Below are positions 41,133 through 49,993 of a stretch of 64,000 nucleotides of DNA, piece after piece. Under the pieces are notes generated by a model. The model was not told where the DNA came from. It saw only the letters and a list, made by a program, of their open reading frames with translations, and ran no database searches. The position numbers were made by a program, and so were the translations under genes. Origin of the DNA: CADEEL01 sp050246475 (GTDB lineage Bacteria; Pseudomonadota; Alphaproteobacteria; Caulobacterales; Aquidulcibacteraceae); NCBI GenBank assembly GCA_050246475.1, contig JBFWVZ010000006.1:1-64000 (forward strand). The letters run 5' to 3'. How positions within the stretch are numbered: position 1 is the stretch's first letter; each line of letters opens with the position of its first letter.

Positions 41133-42073
41133 TGGCCTTCGTCTCTGTCCCCGACAATCCCGCGCCCGAGGGCGCCGAGGAGAGCTGGCTCGATGGGCGC
41201 GGCGGCGTGCGCGTTCGCATGATGCTGGCGCCCGCGCGGGGGCCCGCCCGCGGCAGCGTCATCCTCGCGCCGGGGCGAACGGAGTTCATCGAGAAATATT
41301 TCGAGGTGCTGCGTGCATTACAGGCGCGAGGCTTCGCGACCTTCTGCATCGATTGGCGCGGGCAGGGCCTGTCGGGGCGCCAAGCCAAGAACCCTCAGAA
41401 GGGTCATCTCGTCAGCATAGACGACGCCGTCACCGATCTCGCGGCGTCTTTGAGCCTGAACGCAGCGCGCTTGCCGCGCCCGCATATCGTCCTCGCGCAT
41501 TCCATGGGCGGCGCGATCATGCTGCGCGCCTTGCAGACGCGCCGTGTCGAGGCGGACGCGGCGGCGTTCTCCGCGCCAATGTGGGGCATACCGGGCGTGA
41601 CGCCGCAAGCGCGCCGCATGGCCCGTTTCGTGACATCGTTGGGCGGCGGCGCGGCCTATGCGCCGGGCGTCGACCGCAAATGGCGCCGCGAAACCTTCGC
41701 CAAGAATGCGCTCACGCATGATGAAGCGCGCTATGCGCGCAGCATGGATTTGGTCGAAGCCGACATGCGCTTGGCGCTCGCGGGCCCGACCATCGGCTGG
41801 GTGCAGGCGTCGATTGACGCGATGGACGGCTTCCAACGCCCCGGCGCGCTCGCGCATTTGAAGCTGCCGGTTCTGGTGGCGACAGCGGGCGAGGAAGCGC
41901 TGGTGGACAACGCCGCGCACGATGCCGTCGTCGCCTCACTGCCGAACGCGACGCACATCACCATCGCCGGCGCGCGCCACGAAATCCTCATGGAGACGGA
42001 CGCGCTGCAGAACCAATTCTGGTCCGCGTTCGATGCCTTGGCCGATCGCGTGGCGCCGCGCCAAGCCGCTTAA
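41132..42073 (+). CDS. Alpha/beta hydrolase (lysophospholipase-like)
   Basis: A 313-residue serine hydrolase. SVILAPGRTEFIEKYFEVL near 47 is the oxyanion-side region of PldB-type enzymes, FCIDWRGQGLSGRQ near 71, the nucleophile Ser lies in VLAHSMGGAIML near 116, and the closing His lies in GARHEILMETD near 282. It probably cleaves lysophospholipid or another ester. Start and stop codons interlock with the SCP2 gene (TGATG), and a lipid-binding partner fits lipid turnover. The end overlaps the convergent amidase by 4 bases. Confidence 0.87.
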   Translation: MAFVSVPDNPAPEGAEESWLDGRGGVRVRMMLAPARGPARGSVILAPGRTEFIEKYFEVLRALQARGFATFCIDWRGQGLSGRQAKNPQKGHLVSIDDAVTDLAASLSLNAARLPRPHIVLAHSMGGAIMLRALQTRRVEADAAAFSAPMWGIPGVTPQARRMARFVTSLGGGAAYAPGVDRKWRRETFAKNALTHDEARYARSMDLVEADMRLALAGPTIGWVQASIDAMDGFQRPGALAHLKLPVLVATAGEEALVDNAAHDAVVASLPNATHITIAGARHEILMETDALQNQFWSAFDALADRVAPRQAA

Positions 42074-43500
42074 AGCTTCGGCGCTTTGAAGCCGCCGGTT
42101 TCGCGTTCGATCGCTTCCGCGAAATCGAAGAGCCGCGCTTCGCCATCCCACGGTCCGATAATCTGCGCCCCGATCGGCAATCCCTCGCGCGATGATCCCA
42201 CGCGCACGGAGATGGCCGGCGCATGCAGGTGCGTCGCCAGCGTAATCCAATCGAGGGCGTGCAGATATTCGATCTTCTGATTGTCGCAATCGAGCGTGCG
42301 CTCTGAAAGCTGCCCTTCCTGCGTGTGCGGGAAGGCGGGCACCGGCGTGATCGGCGCGAGGATCGCATCCCACCCATCGGCGAAGAAGCCTTCGAGCTGA
42401 TCCTTGAGCGCCTGTCGCACGGCCGCGGCCTGCGCGAAATCGCGGTAGCTGTGCGTCGCGTTATAAACGAACCCCGCAGGGCTGTAGCGTGTGGCGCCGG
42501 CCTTCATCGCCTCGGCGCACGCCGCGCGCCCTGCCAAGAGGCCGTTATAAACCTCATCGGGAAGGCCGGACGAAATGATCGGCGCCAGCATCGCGAAATA
42601 GGAATCCATCAGCTGCGCCGCGTTGACCGGTGATTTGATTCGCTCCACCCGCGCGCCCTGCTTTTCAAGCATCTCGCCGGCGGCTTCGACCGCGCTGCGC
42701 ACGTCCGATGCGAGGGGAAACTCCGCTTCCTCCGTCCACAGAGCAATGCGCGCCCCCTTGATCGGCTTCGTCTCGCTTTGGCGCCCGCGGATCACGTCAT
42801 AGAGGAGCCGCAAATCGCCGATGTCGCGCGCCATCGGGCCCGCGACTGCGAGATCGGTCTCCACGTGAACGCCTGGCGGCGGCGGCACATGCCCGCGCAG
42901 CGAGAGCTGATTCCATGTCGGCTTGAGCGCCGTCACGCCGCAGAAATTCGAGGGATGCCGCAGCGAGCCGCCGATGTCGGAGCCGATTTCAAGCGGGGTC
43001 ACGCCCGCCGCGAGTGCCGCCGCCGCCCCGCCTGAAGAGCCGCCGGGCGTGCGCGTTTGGTCGAACGGATTGTTCGTCGTGCCGTACACCTCGTTGTAGC
43101 TTTGAAAATCGCCAGCCATTAGCGGCACGTTCGTCTTGCCCCAGATGATCGCGCCCGCCGCGCGCACAGGCGCGACGACCGCGGCGTCCGCGCATGCCTT
43201 GTCGCGATGGGCGAAGAGCGGATTGCCGGCGGTGGAGGGAAGCCCATCCACGTCGAAGCAATCCTTGACTGTCATCGGCAACCCGGCGAGCGCGCCCACC
43301 GACGCGCCTTTCGCGCGCGCCTCGTCCACCGCCTGCGCGTCCTTCTTGGCGCGATCGAGGTCGGTGGCGATCACCGCATTGAGCGCCCCGTGCGTCGCCT
43401 CATGGCGCTTCACATGCGCGTCGAGCAGCTCGCGCGCCGAAACGCGCTTGGCGGCGAGATCGGCGAGCATCGTGCGGGCCGTATCGTAGGTGTCGCTCAT
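42070..43500 (-). CDS. Amidase signature enzyme
   Basis: A 476-residue amidase with the Ser-cisSer-Lys triad: the Lys in PMTVKDCFDVDG near 75, the cis-Ser in TPGGSSGGAAAALAAG near 152 and the Ser nucleophile in IGSDIGGSLRHPSNFCG near 174. It lacks the GatA context (no gatB or gatC nearby), so it is likely a catabolic amidase for an unknown amide. It starts ATG at 43500, 9 bases before a HisN-type phosphatase ends, so the two may share a transcript. Confidence 0.92.
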   Translation of the reverse strand: MSDTYDTARTMLADLAAKRVSARELLDAHVKRHEATHGALNAVIATDLDRAKKDAQAVDEARAKGASVGALAGLPMTVKDCFDVDGLPSTAGNPLFAHRDKACADAAVVAPVRAAGAIIWGKTNVPLMAGDFQSYNEVYGTTNNPFDQTRTPGGSSGGAAAALAAGVTPLEIGSDIGGSLRHPSNFCGVTALKPTWNQLSLRGHVPPPPGVHVETDLAVAGPMARDIGDLRLLYDVIRGRQSETKPIKGARIALWTEEAEFPLASDVRSAVEAAGEMLEKQGARVERIKSPVNAAQLMDSYFAMLAPIISSGLPDEVYNGLLAGRAACAEAMKAGATRYSPAGFVYNATHSYRDFAQAAAVRQALKDQLEGFFADGWDAILAPITPVPAFPHTQEGQLSERTLDCDNQKIEYLHALDWITLATHLHAPAISVRVGSSREGLPIGAQIIGPWDGEARLFDFAEAIERETGGFKAPKL

Positions 43501-43509
43501 AATGCCTCC

Positions 43510-44343
43510 CTAGTGCGCCGCCCGCTTGAGCGCGATGAGCGCTTCGTCCCGCGCCCGCGCATCGCCGAACGCGATGGCCTGCGTGCGCTTGTCGTGCGCG
43601 GAAAAGAATTCTGGCTGAAGCGCGCGCCCGCGCCAATCGGTCAATCCGCCGCCCGCGCCCTCAAGCACGGGGATGAGCGCCGCGACGTCCCAGGGCGCAA
43701 GCCCGCTCTCCATCACGAGATCGACGCTGCCCATCGCCGCCATCGCGTAGGCGTAGCAATCGCAGCCATAGCGCGCGAGCTTCGCCGCGGCGCGCACTTG
43801 CTCGAAAGCGGCCGCTTCCCCGCCGCTGAAAATCTTCGGGTCCGTGGTCGCGATCACAGCGTCCGTCAGCTGTGGGCACGCCCGCGCTTTCAACGGCCGA
43901 ACCCCGTCGCGCGTTTGCAATTGCGCGCCGCGCGCGTCGCCCAGCCATCCGCTGAACCGCTCGCCGAGATAAGGTTGATCGATAATCCCGAGGATCGGCT
44001 TGCCTTCCTGCACAAGCCCGATCAGCACGCCCCATAGCGGCAACCCCGCGATAAACGCGCGCGTGCCGTCGATCGGATCGAGAATCCACATATAGCCGGA
44101 GCGTGAGGGCTTCGCGCCGAACTCCTCGCCGATGATCCCGTGTTCGGGGAAGCGCTGATCGATCAGCGCACGGATGGTTTCCTCCGCGCGCTTGTCCGCC
44201 TCTGTTACGGGATCGAAGCCGCGCGCGGCCTTGTTCACCAAGCCATGCTCGGCGCGGAAATAGGGAAGGATGACGCCGCGCGCCGCGTCCGCGAGTTCGT
44301 CCGCGAACGCGCGCAGGGTTTGAATGTCAGGTTCGCCGGGCAC
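43510..44343 (-). CDS. Inositol monophosphatase family, HisN-type histidinol phosphatase
   Basis: A 277-residue phosphatase. GFDPVTEADKRAEETIRALI near 41 and HGIIGEEFGAKPSR near 68 are typical, and the metal site is in WILDPIDGTRAFIAGLP near 86, where RAF points to HisN rather than SuhB. LAPWDVAALIPVLEGAGG near 212 holds the last metal ligand. The start could be the GTG used here or a GTG 21 bases earlier. HisN ends histidine synthesis; other substrates remain possible because no his genes are near. Confidence 0.85.
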   Translation of the reverse strand: MPGEPDIQTLRAFADELADAARGVILPYFRAEHGLVNKAARGFDPVTEADKRAEETIRALIDQRFPEHGIIGEEFGAKPSRSGYMWILDPIDGTRAFIAGLPLWGVLIGLVQEGKPILGIIDQPYLGERFSGWLGDARGAQLQTRDGVRPLKARACPQLTDAVIATTDPKIFSGGEAAAFEQVRAAAKLARYGCDCYAYAMAAMGSVDLVMESGLAPWDVAALIPVLEGAGGGLTDWRGRALQPEFFSAHDKRTQAIAFGDARARDEALIALKRAAH

Positions 44344-44363
44344 GCCCCGCGCGGCGTAACACA

Positions 44364-44400
44364 CGCAAAACGGGCCCGCCAGTTAAGCGAGCCCGTTGCC
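44364..44400 (-). terminator. Rho-independent terminator
   Basis: On the minus strand AACGGGC and GCCCGTT form a hairpin followed by TTT, just after the stop of the Xre regulator gene. It probably ends that transcript before the phosphatase gene starts. The T run is short, so efficiency is uncertain. Confidence 0.6.
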
Positions 44401-44422
44401 GTCCCCCGTTAACCCGTTCGCC

Positions 44423-44824
44423 TTAGGCGGCGTCGGTGGATTCGTCTTGCAGCGCCTTCGCGAGGTCGAGCAGGCGCCGGCGCGGACGCTCGCCGAGGCG
44501 GTAGTACGCGCGGATGAGTTCGAGCGTCTCTTTTTGCGAGAGCACATCGGCCGCGATGAGCTCGCGGTCGTTCGCGGGCGCGCCCGGCGCGGGCGCTTGC
44601 GTCATCGATTGCAGGCCCTCGAAGAAGTAATTCACCGGCACGTTGAGCGCGACGGAGAGTTCATAGAGCCGGGAAGCCGTCACGCGGTTGGCGCCGCATT
44701 CGTACTTCTGGATCTGCTGGAAGCGGATGCCGATGCTCTCGGCGAGTTGCTGCTGGGTGAGGCCCAGAAGACGGCGGCGGCGGCGAAGCCGCTTGCCCAC
44801 GTGGAGGTCGATCGCGTTGGCCAT
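44423..44824 (-). CDS. Xre/Cro-CI-type transcriptional regulator (PraR/PhrR-like)
   Basis: A 133-residue DNA-binding regulator. DLHVGKRLRRRRRLLGLTQQ starts the HTH domain and LAESIGIRFQQIQKYECGAN is the recognition part, followed by RVTASRLYELSVALNVPVNYFFEG. This order closely matches PraR/PhrR proteins of Rhizobium and Caulobacterales. The C-terminal tail has LIRAYYRLGERPRRRLLDLA. I chose the ATG at 44824; the frame extends upstream but is not family-like. The 332 bases upstream hold a long hairpin at 45029-45062 and the typA end but no gene I can support. Confidence 0.88.
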   Translation of the reverse strand: MANAIDLHVGKRLRRRRRLLGLTQQQLAESIGIRFQQIQKYECGANRVTASRLYELSVALNVPVNYFFEGLQSMTQAPAPGAPANDRELIAADVLSQKETLELIRAYYRLGERPRRRLLDLAKALQDESTDAA

Positions 44825-45028
44825 AACAAAAGCCCTGTCGTCGGCGCCGCGCCCGACGGGCCGGCTGAAGCTGCGGAAAAGCCTCAGCAAAACGCGGACC
44901 ACGTTCGGGCGCTCCCCAGCGATCCCAGGCGGCACCTTTGACGTATCTTTAACGAATTGTAACTGAGCAATTCCCGCGCTGGGCGAGAATCGCGCCGAAG
45001 CGGGGCATTTCTGCATCAGGTTGCACTT

Positions 45029-45062
45029 GACGGGCGCGCCGCGACTCGCCCGGCGCGCCGTC
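45029..45062. repeat. Inverted repeat in the gap between the Xre gene and typA
   Basis: A long inverted repeat: GACGGGCGCGCC pairs with GGCGCGCCGTC, with one bulged G and an 11-base loop. It lacks a T run, so it is not a clear Rho-independent terminator. A second hairpin at 45130-45148 has TGGGGCGC-TGG-GCGCCCCA. Otherwise the 44825-45156 gap shows no supportable gene; it should contain the Xre promoter. Confidence 0.5.
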
Positions 45063-45156
45063 TCGTTGCGCCGATTTCACCAATAAACCGGCGATTGATC
45101 ATGAACGGCCACGCAAGCGGGAGGCGCGCTGGGGCGCTGGGCGCCCCAAACCGGCG

Positions 45157-46995
45157 CTATGCGGTGGCCGCAGCCCGCGCCCGGCGCTTCCGCTCATTGG
45201 GATCGAGCCACAATTTCCTCACCCGGATGGCGGCAGGCGTGACCTCAACAAGCTCGTCGTCGTCGATCCAAGCGATCGCTTGTTCGAGCGTCAGCCGCCG
45301 GGGCGGCGTGAGCCGGAGCGCCTCGTCCTTGCCGGCGGCGCGCACGTTGGAAAGCTTCTTTTCCTTAATCGGATTGACCTCGAGGTCTTCGCCGCGGGCG
45401 TTCTCCCCGATCACCATGCCCTCATAGAGATCTTCGCCGGGCTCCACGAAGAGCACGCCGCGCTCTTCCAGATAGAAGAGGGCGTAGGTCACGGCCTTGC
45501 CCGGCTCGGTCGAGATGATGGCGCCGTTGCGCCGCCCGGGGATTTCGCCCTTCCAGGGCGCCCACGAATGAAAGAGCCGGTTCATCACGCCCGTGCCGCG
45601 CGTGTCGGTCAGGAATTCACCATGATAGCCGACGAGCCCGCGCGATGGTGCGTGAAAGGTGAGCCGAGTCTTGCCGCCTCCTGACGGACGCATGTCTTGC
45701 AGCTCGGCTTTCCGGATGCTCATTTTCTCGATGACGACGCCAGAGAATTCATCGTCCACGTCGACGACGGCTTCCTCGATGGGCTCCAGCGTTTGTCCGC
45801 TTTCGTCACGCGTCAGCACTTTCGGACGCGAGACCGAAACCTCGAAGCCTTCGCGCCGCATCGTCTCGATGAGCACGCCGAGCTGCAATTCCCCGCGCCC
45901 CGCGACTTCGAAGGAATCCTTATTGTCCGCTTCTTTCACGCGGATTGCGACGTTCGATTCCGCCTCGCGCAAAAGCCTTTCTCGGATGACGCGGCTTTGC
46001 ACCTTGTCGCCTGCGCGCCCGGCGAGCGGGGAATCGTTGATGGAGACGGTGATCGCCAGCGTCGGCGGATCGATCGGCTGCGCGGGCAGGGCCGCTGCAA
46101 TGTCGATCGCGCCGATCGTGTCGGCGACCGTCGTTTCCGACAGCCCCGCGATCGCGACGATATCACCGGCTTCCGCCTCATCGACCGGCACGCGCTTTAG
46201 ACCGCGAAAGGCAAGGAGCTTCGTCAACCGCCCGCGCTCGATCTCGCGCCCGTCCCGCGACAGCGATTTGATCGCGTCGCCAGCGCGCACCACACCGCTT
46301 TCGATGCGTCCCGTCAGCAAGCGCCCGAGGAAGGGATCGGATTCCAAAATCGTCGCCAGCATCGAGAACGGCGCGTCGCGCCGCGACACGGGCTCCGGAT
46401 CGCCCACATGCGCGACGATGGTTTCAAAAAGCGGCGTCAGGTTCGTGCGCGCGTCGGCCAAGTCCCGCGCGGCCCATCCTTCCTTGCCGGAGGCGTAGAG
46501 GATCGGGAAATCCGCTTGCTCGTCGCTGGCGCCGATCGCCAGGAAGAGCTCGAAGACGTCGTTGAGCGTTTGGTCGGGCGAGGCGTTCGCGCGATCGACC
46601 TTGTTGAGCACGACGATGGGCTTGAGCCCCCGCGCCAACGCCTTCGAAAGCACGAACTTCGTTTGCGGCATGACGCCTTCGGCGGCGTCCACCAAGAGCA
46701 GGCACCCGTCCACCATGGAGAGGATGCGCTCCACCTCGCCGCCGAAATCGGCGTGCCCCGGCGTATCCACCACATTGATCCGGACGGGTTCGCCCCCGCC
46801 CTCGAAGAGGATCGACGTGCATTTGGCCAGTATGGTGATCCCGCGCTCGCGCTCCTGCGGGTTGGAATCCATCGCCCGCTCGGCATGCGCCTCGTTTTCC
46901 CGGAACGCGCCGCCCTGGGCGAGCATCTGGTCCACGAGCGTCGTCTTGCCGTGATCGACGTGCGCGATGATGGCGATGTTGCGGAGGCGGGTCAT
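45157..46995 (-). CDS. typA: Ribosome-associated GTPase TypA/BipA
   Basis: A 612-residue translational GTPase that acts on ribosomes, with a role in assembly and stress or cold growth. RNIAIIAHVDHGKTTLVDQML is the P-loop, ERERGITILAK near 49 is switch I, NVVDTPGHADFGGEVERIL near 72 is G3, and VVLNKVDRANA near 123 is G4. The C-terminal region carries the BipA-specific GYHGEFLTDTRGTGVMNR near 470 in pieces. I chose the ATG at 46995; the 14 residues upstream are not family-like. It stands alone on its transcript. Confidence 0.96.
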   Translation of the reverse strand: MTRLRNIAIIAHVDHGKTTLVDQMLAQGGAFRENEAHAERAMDSNPQERERGITILAKCTSILFEGGGEPVRINVVDTPGHADFGGEVERILSMVDGCLLLVDAAEGVMPQTKFVLSKALARGLKPIVVLNKVDRANASPDQTLNDVFELFLAIGASDEQADFPILYASGKEGWAARDLADARTNLTPLFETIVAHVGDPEPVSRRDAPFSMLATILESDPFLGRLLTGRIESGVVRAGDAIKSLSRDGREIERGRLTKLLAFRGLKRVPVDEAEAGDIVAIAGLSETTVADTIGAIDIAAALPAQPIDPPTLAITVSINDSPLAGRAGDKVQSRVIRERLLREAESNVAIRVKEADNKDSFEVAGRGELQLGVLIETMRREGFEVSVSRPKVLTRDESGQTLEPIEEAVVDVDDEFSGVVIEKMSIRKAELQDMRPSGGGKTRLTFHAPSRGLVGYHGEFLTDTRGTGVMNRLFHSWAPWKGEIPGRRNGAIISTEPGKAVTYALFYLEERGVLFVEPGEDLYEGMVIGENARGEDLEVNPIKEKKLSNVRAAGKDEALRLTPPRRLTLEQAIAWIDDDELVEVTPAAIRVRKLWLDPNERKRRARAAATA

Positions 46996-47152
46996 GAAGG
47001 GGCCGAATGTGGGGAGAGTGGGCCGCGCTTTCTGCACATGCGAAGGACAGCGGGCAACAAAAACCCGGATTCGCGTGCCTCAGCGAGGGCGCCGCCCGTG
47101 CATGTTAGCAACTGCAAAAAATCATAACGCGCCGTTACCAACATAAAATCAG

Positions 47153-47236
47153 CTAGTTAGAGCGTAATTCATCGTTCAGGTAATTTGCCGCAGCGATTTC
47201 AGCGTTGTGTTTTGTGCGCCGCAGCGTACATTCCAT
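47153..47236 (-). CDS. Very short open frame upstream of typA
   Basis: A 27-residue frame, MECTLRRTKHNAEIAAANYL then NDELRSN, in the same direction as typA, in the 47038-47343 gap. No clear Shine-Dalgarno precedes it (GGG at 5-7 bases). The amphipathic, charged sequence looks protein-like but I know no family. It also overlaps the 5' side of the small-RNA candidate on the other strand. Weak support. Confidence 0.2.
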   Translation of the reverse strand: MECTLRRTKHNAEIAAANYLNDELRSN

Positions 47237-47239
47237 CCC

Positions 47240-47331
47240 GTTGCTGCGTTTCGCGACGCAGCCCGCCCTATCGGGCGTTTCCTCCCTATCTGACTTCAAC
47301 GCCCCGGTTCGCGCCGGGGCGTTTTTTCTTG
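47240..47331 (+). ncRNA. Candidate small RNA with three hairpins
   Basis: No gene is present on the plus strand here, yet three hairpins follow in a row: GCTGCGT-TTCGCG-ACGCAGC at 47243-47262, CGCCC-TATC-GGGCG at 47264-47277, and a terminator. A CCTCCCT sequence, complementary to Shine-Dalgarno sequences, lies between the second hairpin and the terminator. The 5' end is unknown and may lie further upstream in the AT-richer stretch near 47150-47200. Not matched to a known RNA family. Confidence 0.4.
47298..47331 (+). terminator. Strong Rho-independent terminator
   Basis: A 10-bp stem (AACGCCCCGG with CCGGGGCGTT), TTCGCG loop and six T. It has no plus-strand protein gene upstream to serve, because the nearest genes on both sides are on the minus strand. 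It is therefore the best evidence for a plus-strand RNA. Confidence 0.85.
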
Positions 47332-47343
47332 TCCTGGGAGAAT

Positions 47344-48261
47344 TTAGGCGAGGCTCTTGTGCAGCTGAGCGGCCGCCAGCGCTTCGCCGAGCCGGCCCAT
47401 GTCCGCCCGCACCCGGATGAAGCCTTGCGTCCGCTGCAGGCTGCTTTCGTCCAGGTAAAGGCCCCGGTTGAGCTCGATCTGAAGGGCGTGCACCCGTTTG
47501 CCGGGTCGCCCGTAATGCTGGGTCGTGTGCCCGCCCGCGAACGGTGCGTTGCGATGGACGCGATAGCCGAGCCGCCTGAGCGTCGCCTCCACCAGCGAAG
47601 TGACGGCCGGGTGGCAAGAAGCGCCGTAGCGATCACCCAGCACCACGTCCGGCGCGTTAGGGCCGCGCGCGCAACTGGGCATCGAGTGGCAATCGATCAG
47701 CACCGCGCAGCCCATGTCGGCCACAGCTTCCTCGATCAGCGTGCCCAGCATGGCGTGATACGGCCGGTGGATGAGCGCGATGCGTCTTTGCGCATCGGCG
47801 AGGGCCAGTTTTCGTCCGTAAATCGGCAGCCCATCGCCAGCGATCTTCGGGATGGCGCCGAGCCCGGCCTGCACGCGTGGCGACGAAGATCCCGGATGCG
47901 CGGCGAAGTCCGCGAACATCTCGGGATCGAGCTCGCTCGGGTCGCGGTTTAGATCGACATAGGCGCGCGCCACATTGGCCGCGATGAGCGGCGCCCCGTG
48001 TGCGGCCGCGCCCGCGAAAATCTCATCGACGTACGCGTCTTCCGAGCGCCGCAGGCTGGCGAGCTTCGCCTTCGCCTGCGTCAAAAACGGCGCCGGATAG
48101 CGCCGCCCGGAATGGGGCGAGGCAAAGATGAGCGGGGAGGTGCGCCGGATGGGCGCGATCACGGTGAACGGCGGCTCGCCCGCCTCGATCGGCTCGTATG
48201 ACGCCTCCGCGCCCTCAACGAGCGGCGCGGCGCCCAGGGCGGCGTCTGACGAGAAATCCAT
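47344..48261 (-). CDS. N-formylglutamate amidohydrolase family protein
   Basis: A 305-residue zinc-type hydrolase of the N-formylglutamate deformylase family. LIFASPHSGRRYPAPFL near 45 and EDAYVDEIFAGAA near 75 hold the metal and substrate residues, ARAYVDLNRDPSELDP near 98, and LIDCHSMPSCARG near 188 completes the site. It removes formyl groups from N-formylglutamate in histidine breakdown, or has a related role, since no hut genes are near. I chose the ATG before DFSSDAALG; starts up to 51 bases earlier are possible. Confidence 0.87.
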   Translation of the reverse strand: MDFSSDAALGAAPLVEGAEASYEPIEAGEPPFTVIAPIRRTSPLIFASPHSGRRYPAPFLTQAKAKLASLRRSEDAYVDEIFAGAAAHGAPLIAANVARAYVDLNRDPSELDPEMFADFAAHPGSSSPRVQAGLGAIPKIAGDGLPIYGRKLALADAQRRIALIHRPYHAMLGTLIEEAVADMGCAVLIDCHSMPSCARGPNAPDVVLGDRYGASCHPAVTSLVEATLRRLGYRVHRNAPFAGGHTTQHYGRPGKRVHALQIELNRGLYLDESSLQRTQGFIRVRADMGRLGEALAAAQLHKSLA

Positions 48262-48392
48262 GGAGGCCACGTTCTCAATCCCGTCGCAAAGCGTCAACAA
48301 CATGCGCCGCATGGGAAAGGCGCCCCTGTGAAGCCTGCCTTTACCTCAGCCATGCTATTGGCTAGGGCCGGAATGAAGGGTGTGCGGCGGAC

Positions 48393-48752
48393 ATGGCGCG
48401 AATTTTGTTGGCGGAGGATGACGATTCGCTCAGGGCTTTCCTGACGACGAACCTCGCGCGCGCCGGCCACGAGGTTGAGTCCTACGGCGATGGCGACAGC
48501 GCCTGGGATGCGCTCCAGCTCGGCGCCTACGACCTGCTGCTCACCGACATCGTCATGCCTGGCATGGACGGCATCGAGCTTGCGCGCCGCGGCGCCGAGG
48601 TCGATCCGCAGATGAAGATCGTCTTCATCACCGGCTTCGCCGCCGTCGCGCTCTCGCAAGCCAATCGCGCGCCAAAGGATGCGAAGGTGCTCTCGAAGCC
48701 CTTCCACCTCAAAGATCTCGTCGCCGAAGTTGAGCGCGTGATCGCGGCTTAA
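48393..48752 (+). CDS. cpdR: Response regulator CpdR
   Basis: A 119-residue single-domain receiver. ARILLAEDDDSLRAFLTTNL, phosphoacceptor Asp52 in LLLTDIVMPGMDGIELARR, FITGFAAVAL near 75 and KVLSKPFHLKDLVAEVE near 95 match CpdR of Caulobacter nearly word for word. In Caulobacter, CpdR when unphosphorylated takes ClpXP to the cell pole for regulated proteolysis, and ChpT phosphorylates it. A ChpT-like gene is at 62220-62855. The two C-terminal Ala residues resemble a ClpXP degron, as in Caulobacter. Neighbouring an N-formylglutamate amidohydrolase is an arrangement I recall from other alphaproteobacteria. Confidence 0.94.
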   Translation: MARILLAEDDDSLRAFLTTNLARAGHEVESYGDGDSAWDALQLGAYDLLLTDIVMPGMDGIELARRGAEVDPQMKIVFITGFAAVALSQANRAPKDAKVLSKPFHLKDLVAEVERVIAA

Positions 48753-49939
48753 GCCGCCGCGAGATGCTTTGGCCGCCGCAAATCCGCGGCGAGGCCCGCG
48801 CCCATCAGATCGATGAAATTGCCCGAATAGAATCGCTCCGCCGCGCGTGCGTTCGTATCGTTGAGCGATTCATCGAAGCGTTTGAGCGGATTTCGGCCGC
48901 CCTCGACATGCGGATAGTCGGAAGAAAAGAGCGCGACGTCCTCGCCAGCATTGGCGATGATCCAACCAGCGTCCTCATGCGGGTAGGGCGTCACACGCAA
49001 TTGCCGCCGCACGATCTCGCTCGGCTTGGCGGAGAGCGCTTGCAGCCGCTCTTCGTTCTTGATGAAGGCGTGCGCGGCGGAATCCATCGCGCGCATCCAG
49101 CCTGGAAGCCACGAGGCGCCAAGCTCGATCGCGCCGAACTTCAAGCGCGGGAAGCGATCGAACACGCCGTCGAAGATGAGCGTCGCCAGCGTCTGCATCG
49201 CGGAGTTCGGGATCGGCATGTACGAGACGGACGTGAAATTGTCGTCTCCGCCATGGAAATCCTTCACCGGCGGCAACCCGTTTTCCTTGTAAACCGGCGC
49301 GAGCTTTTCCTCGCCGCCGACGTGGAAAAGGATCGGCACACCCGCTTCCTGCGCCATCGCCCACACGGCATCGAGCGCGACGTGGCTCGGCGCATGTCTC
49401 TTCGGCGGCCGCGAAGGAACGAGCAGCGCCTTCAACCCTAGCTCAAGCGCCAACTTCGCCGTCGCGTGCGAGCGCGCGAAATCTTCGAGCGGCACATAAG
49501 CCGTGCCGAGCAAGCGCCGGTCGACCCCGCAGAAATCCGCCATCATCCGGTTGTGCGCGTCCGCGGACGCATAACAGAGCTCTTCGTCCTCACTCTGATC
49601 GAGCCCGAAATTGCCAAGGCAGAACGTCGTGAACACAAGCTGGCTCGCGAAGCCCAAGAGATCGAGCATGTGCGGGCGATCGTCCTTCAGGAACGCGCCC
49701 ATCGCTTGATAATTCTTCCGCGTGAGTATCGCTTCATCGGCCCCCGCGCGAAACGCCGGGTCGCGTTGCTCCGTGCGCACCTTCTCCGCCCACGAAGCCT
49801 TGGCGACTTTCTCCTTGTAGGAGGGGAGTGCGTGATAGCGCGCAAGCAGCCGCGCCTCGAAATACGGGTCGAGGCAATCCGGCAGCTCCATCAGGTGCGA
49901 GTCTGCGTCGTGAATGATGCGGTCGCCGGCATAGGGCAT
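48749..49939 (-). CDS. Amidohydrolase family protein (TIM-barrel, COG2159-like)
   Basis: A 396-residue metal-dependent hydrolase or decarboxylase. IIHDADSHLMELPDCLDPY near 8 carries the HxDxH-like start (here DADSH). VPILFHVGGEEKLAP near 203 and LKFGAIELGASWLPGWMRAM near 268 follow, and LFSSDYPHVEGGRNP near 340 supplies a late Asp. This is the amidohydrolase_2 family, which includes aromatic acid decarboxylases and lactone hydrolases. The substrate is not clear. It converges with cpdR and overlaps it by 4 bases. Confidence 0.85.
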   Translation of the reverse strand: MPYAGDRIIHDADSHLMELPDCLDPYFEARLLARYHALPSYKEKVAKASWAEKVRTEQRDPAFRAGADEAILTRKNYQAMGAFLKDDRPHMLDLLGFASQLVFTTFCLGNFGLDQSEDEELCYASADAHNRMMADFCGVDRRLLGTAYVPLEDFARSHATAKLALELGLKALLVPSRPPKRHAPSHVALDAVWAMAQEAGVPILFHVGGEEKLAPVYKENGLPPVKDFHGGDDNFTSVSYMPIPNSAMQTLATLIFDGVFDRFPRLKFGAIELGASWLPGWMRAMDSAAHAFIKNEERLQALSAKPSEIVRRQLRVTPYPHEDAGWIIANAGEDVALFSSDYPHVEGGRNPLKRFDESLNDTNARAAERFYSGNFIDLMGAGLAADLRRPKHLAAA

Positions 49940-49993
49940 AAGCGCCTCCCGTGGCCGCCTCTGCGGGCGGCTAGGGGCAAGTATGCCTTAGTC

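Noticed and set aside
44940..44975. AT-rich TTAA-containing sequence upstream of the Xre regulator as a CtrA box
   Set aside because: The two half sites are 6 bases apart rather than 7, so it does not fit the consensus.
45130..45148. Hairpin TGGGGCGC-TGG-GCGCCCCA as a typA terminator
   Set aside because: No T run on the minus strand after the stem, so termination by it cannot be claimed.
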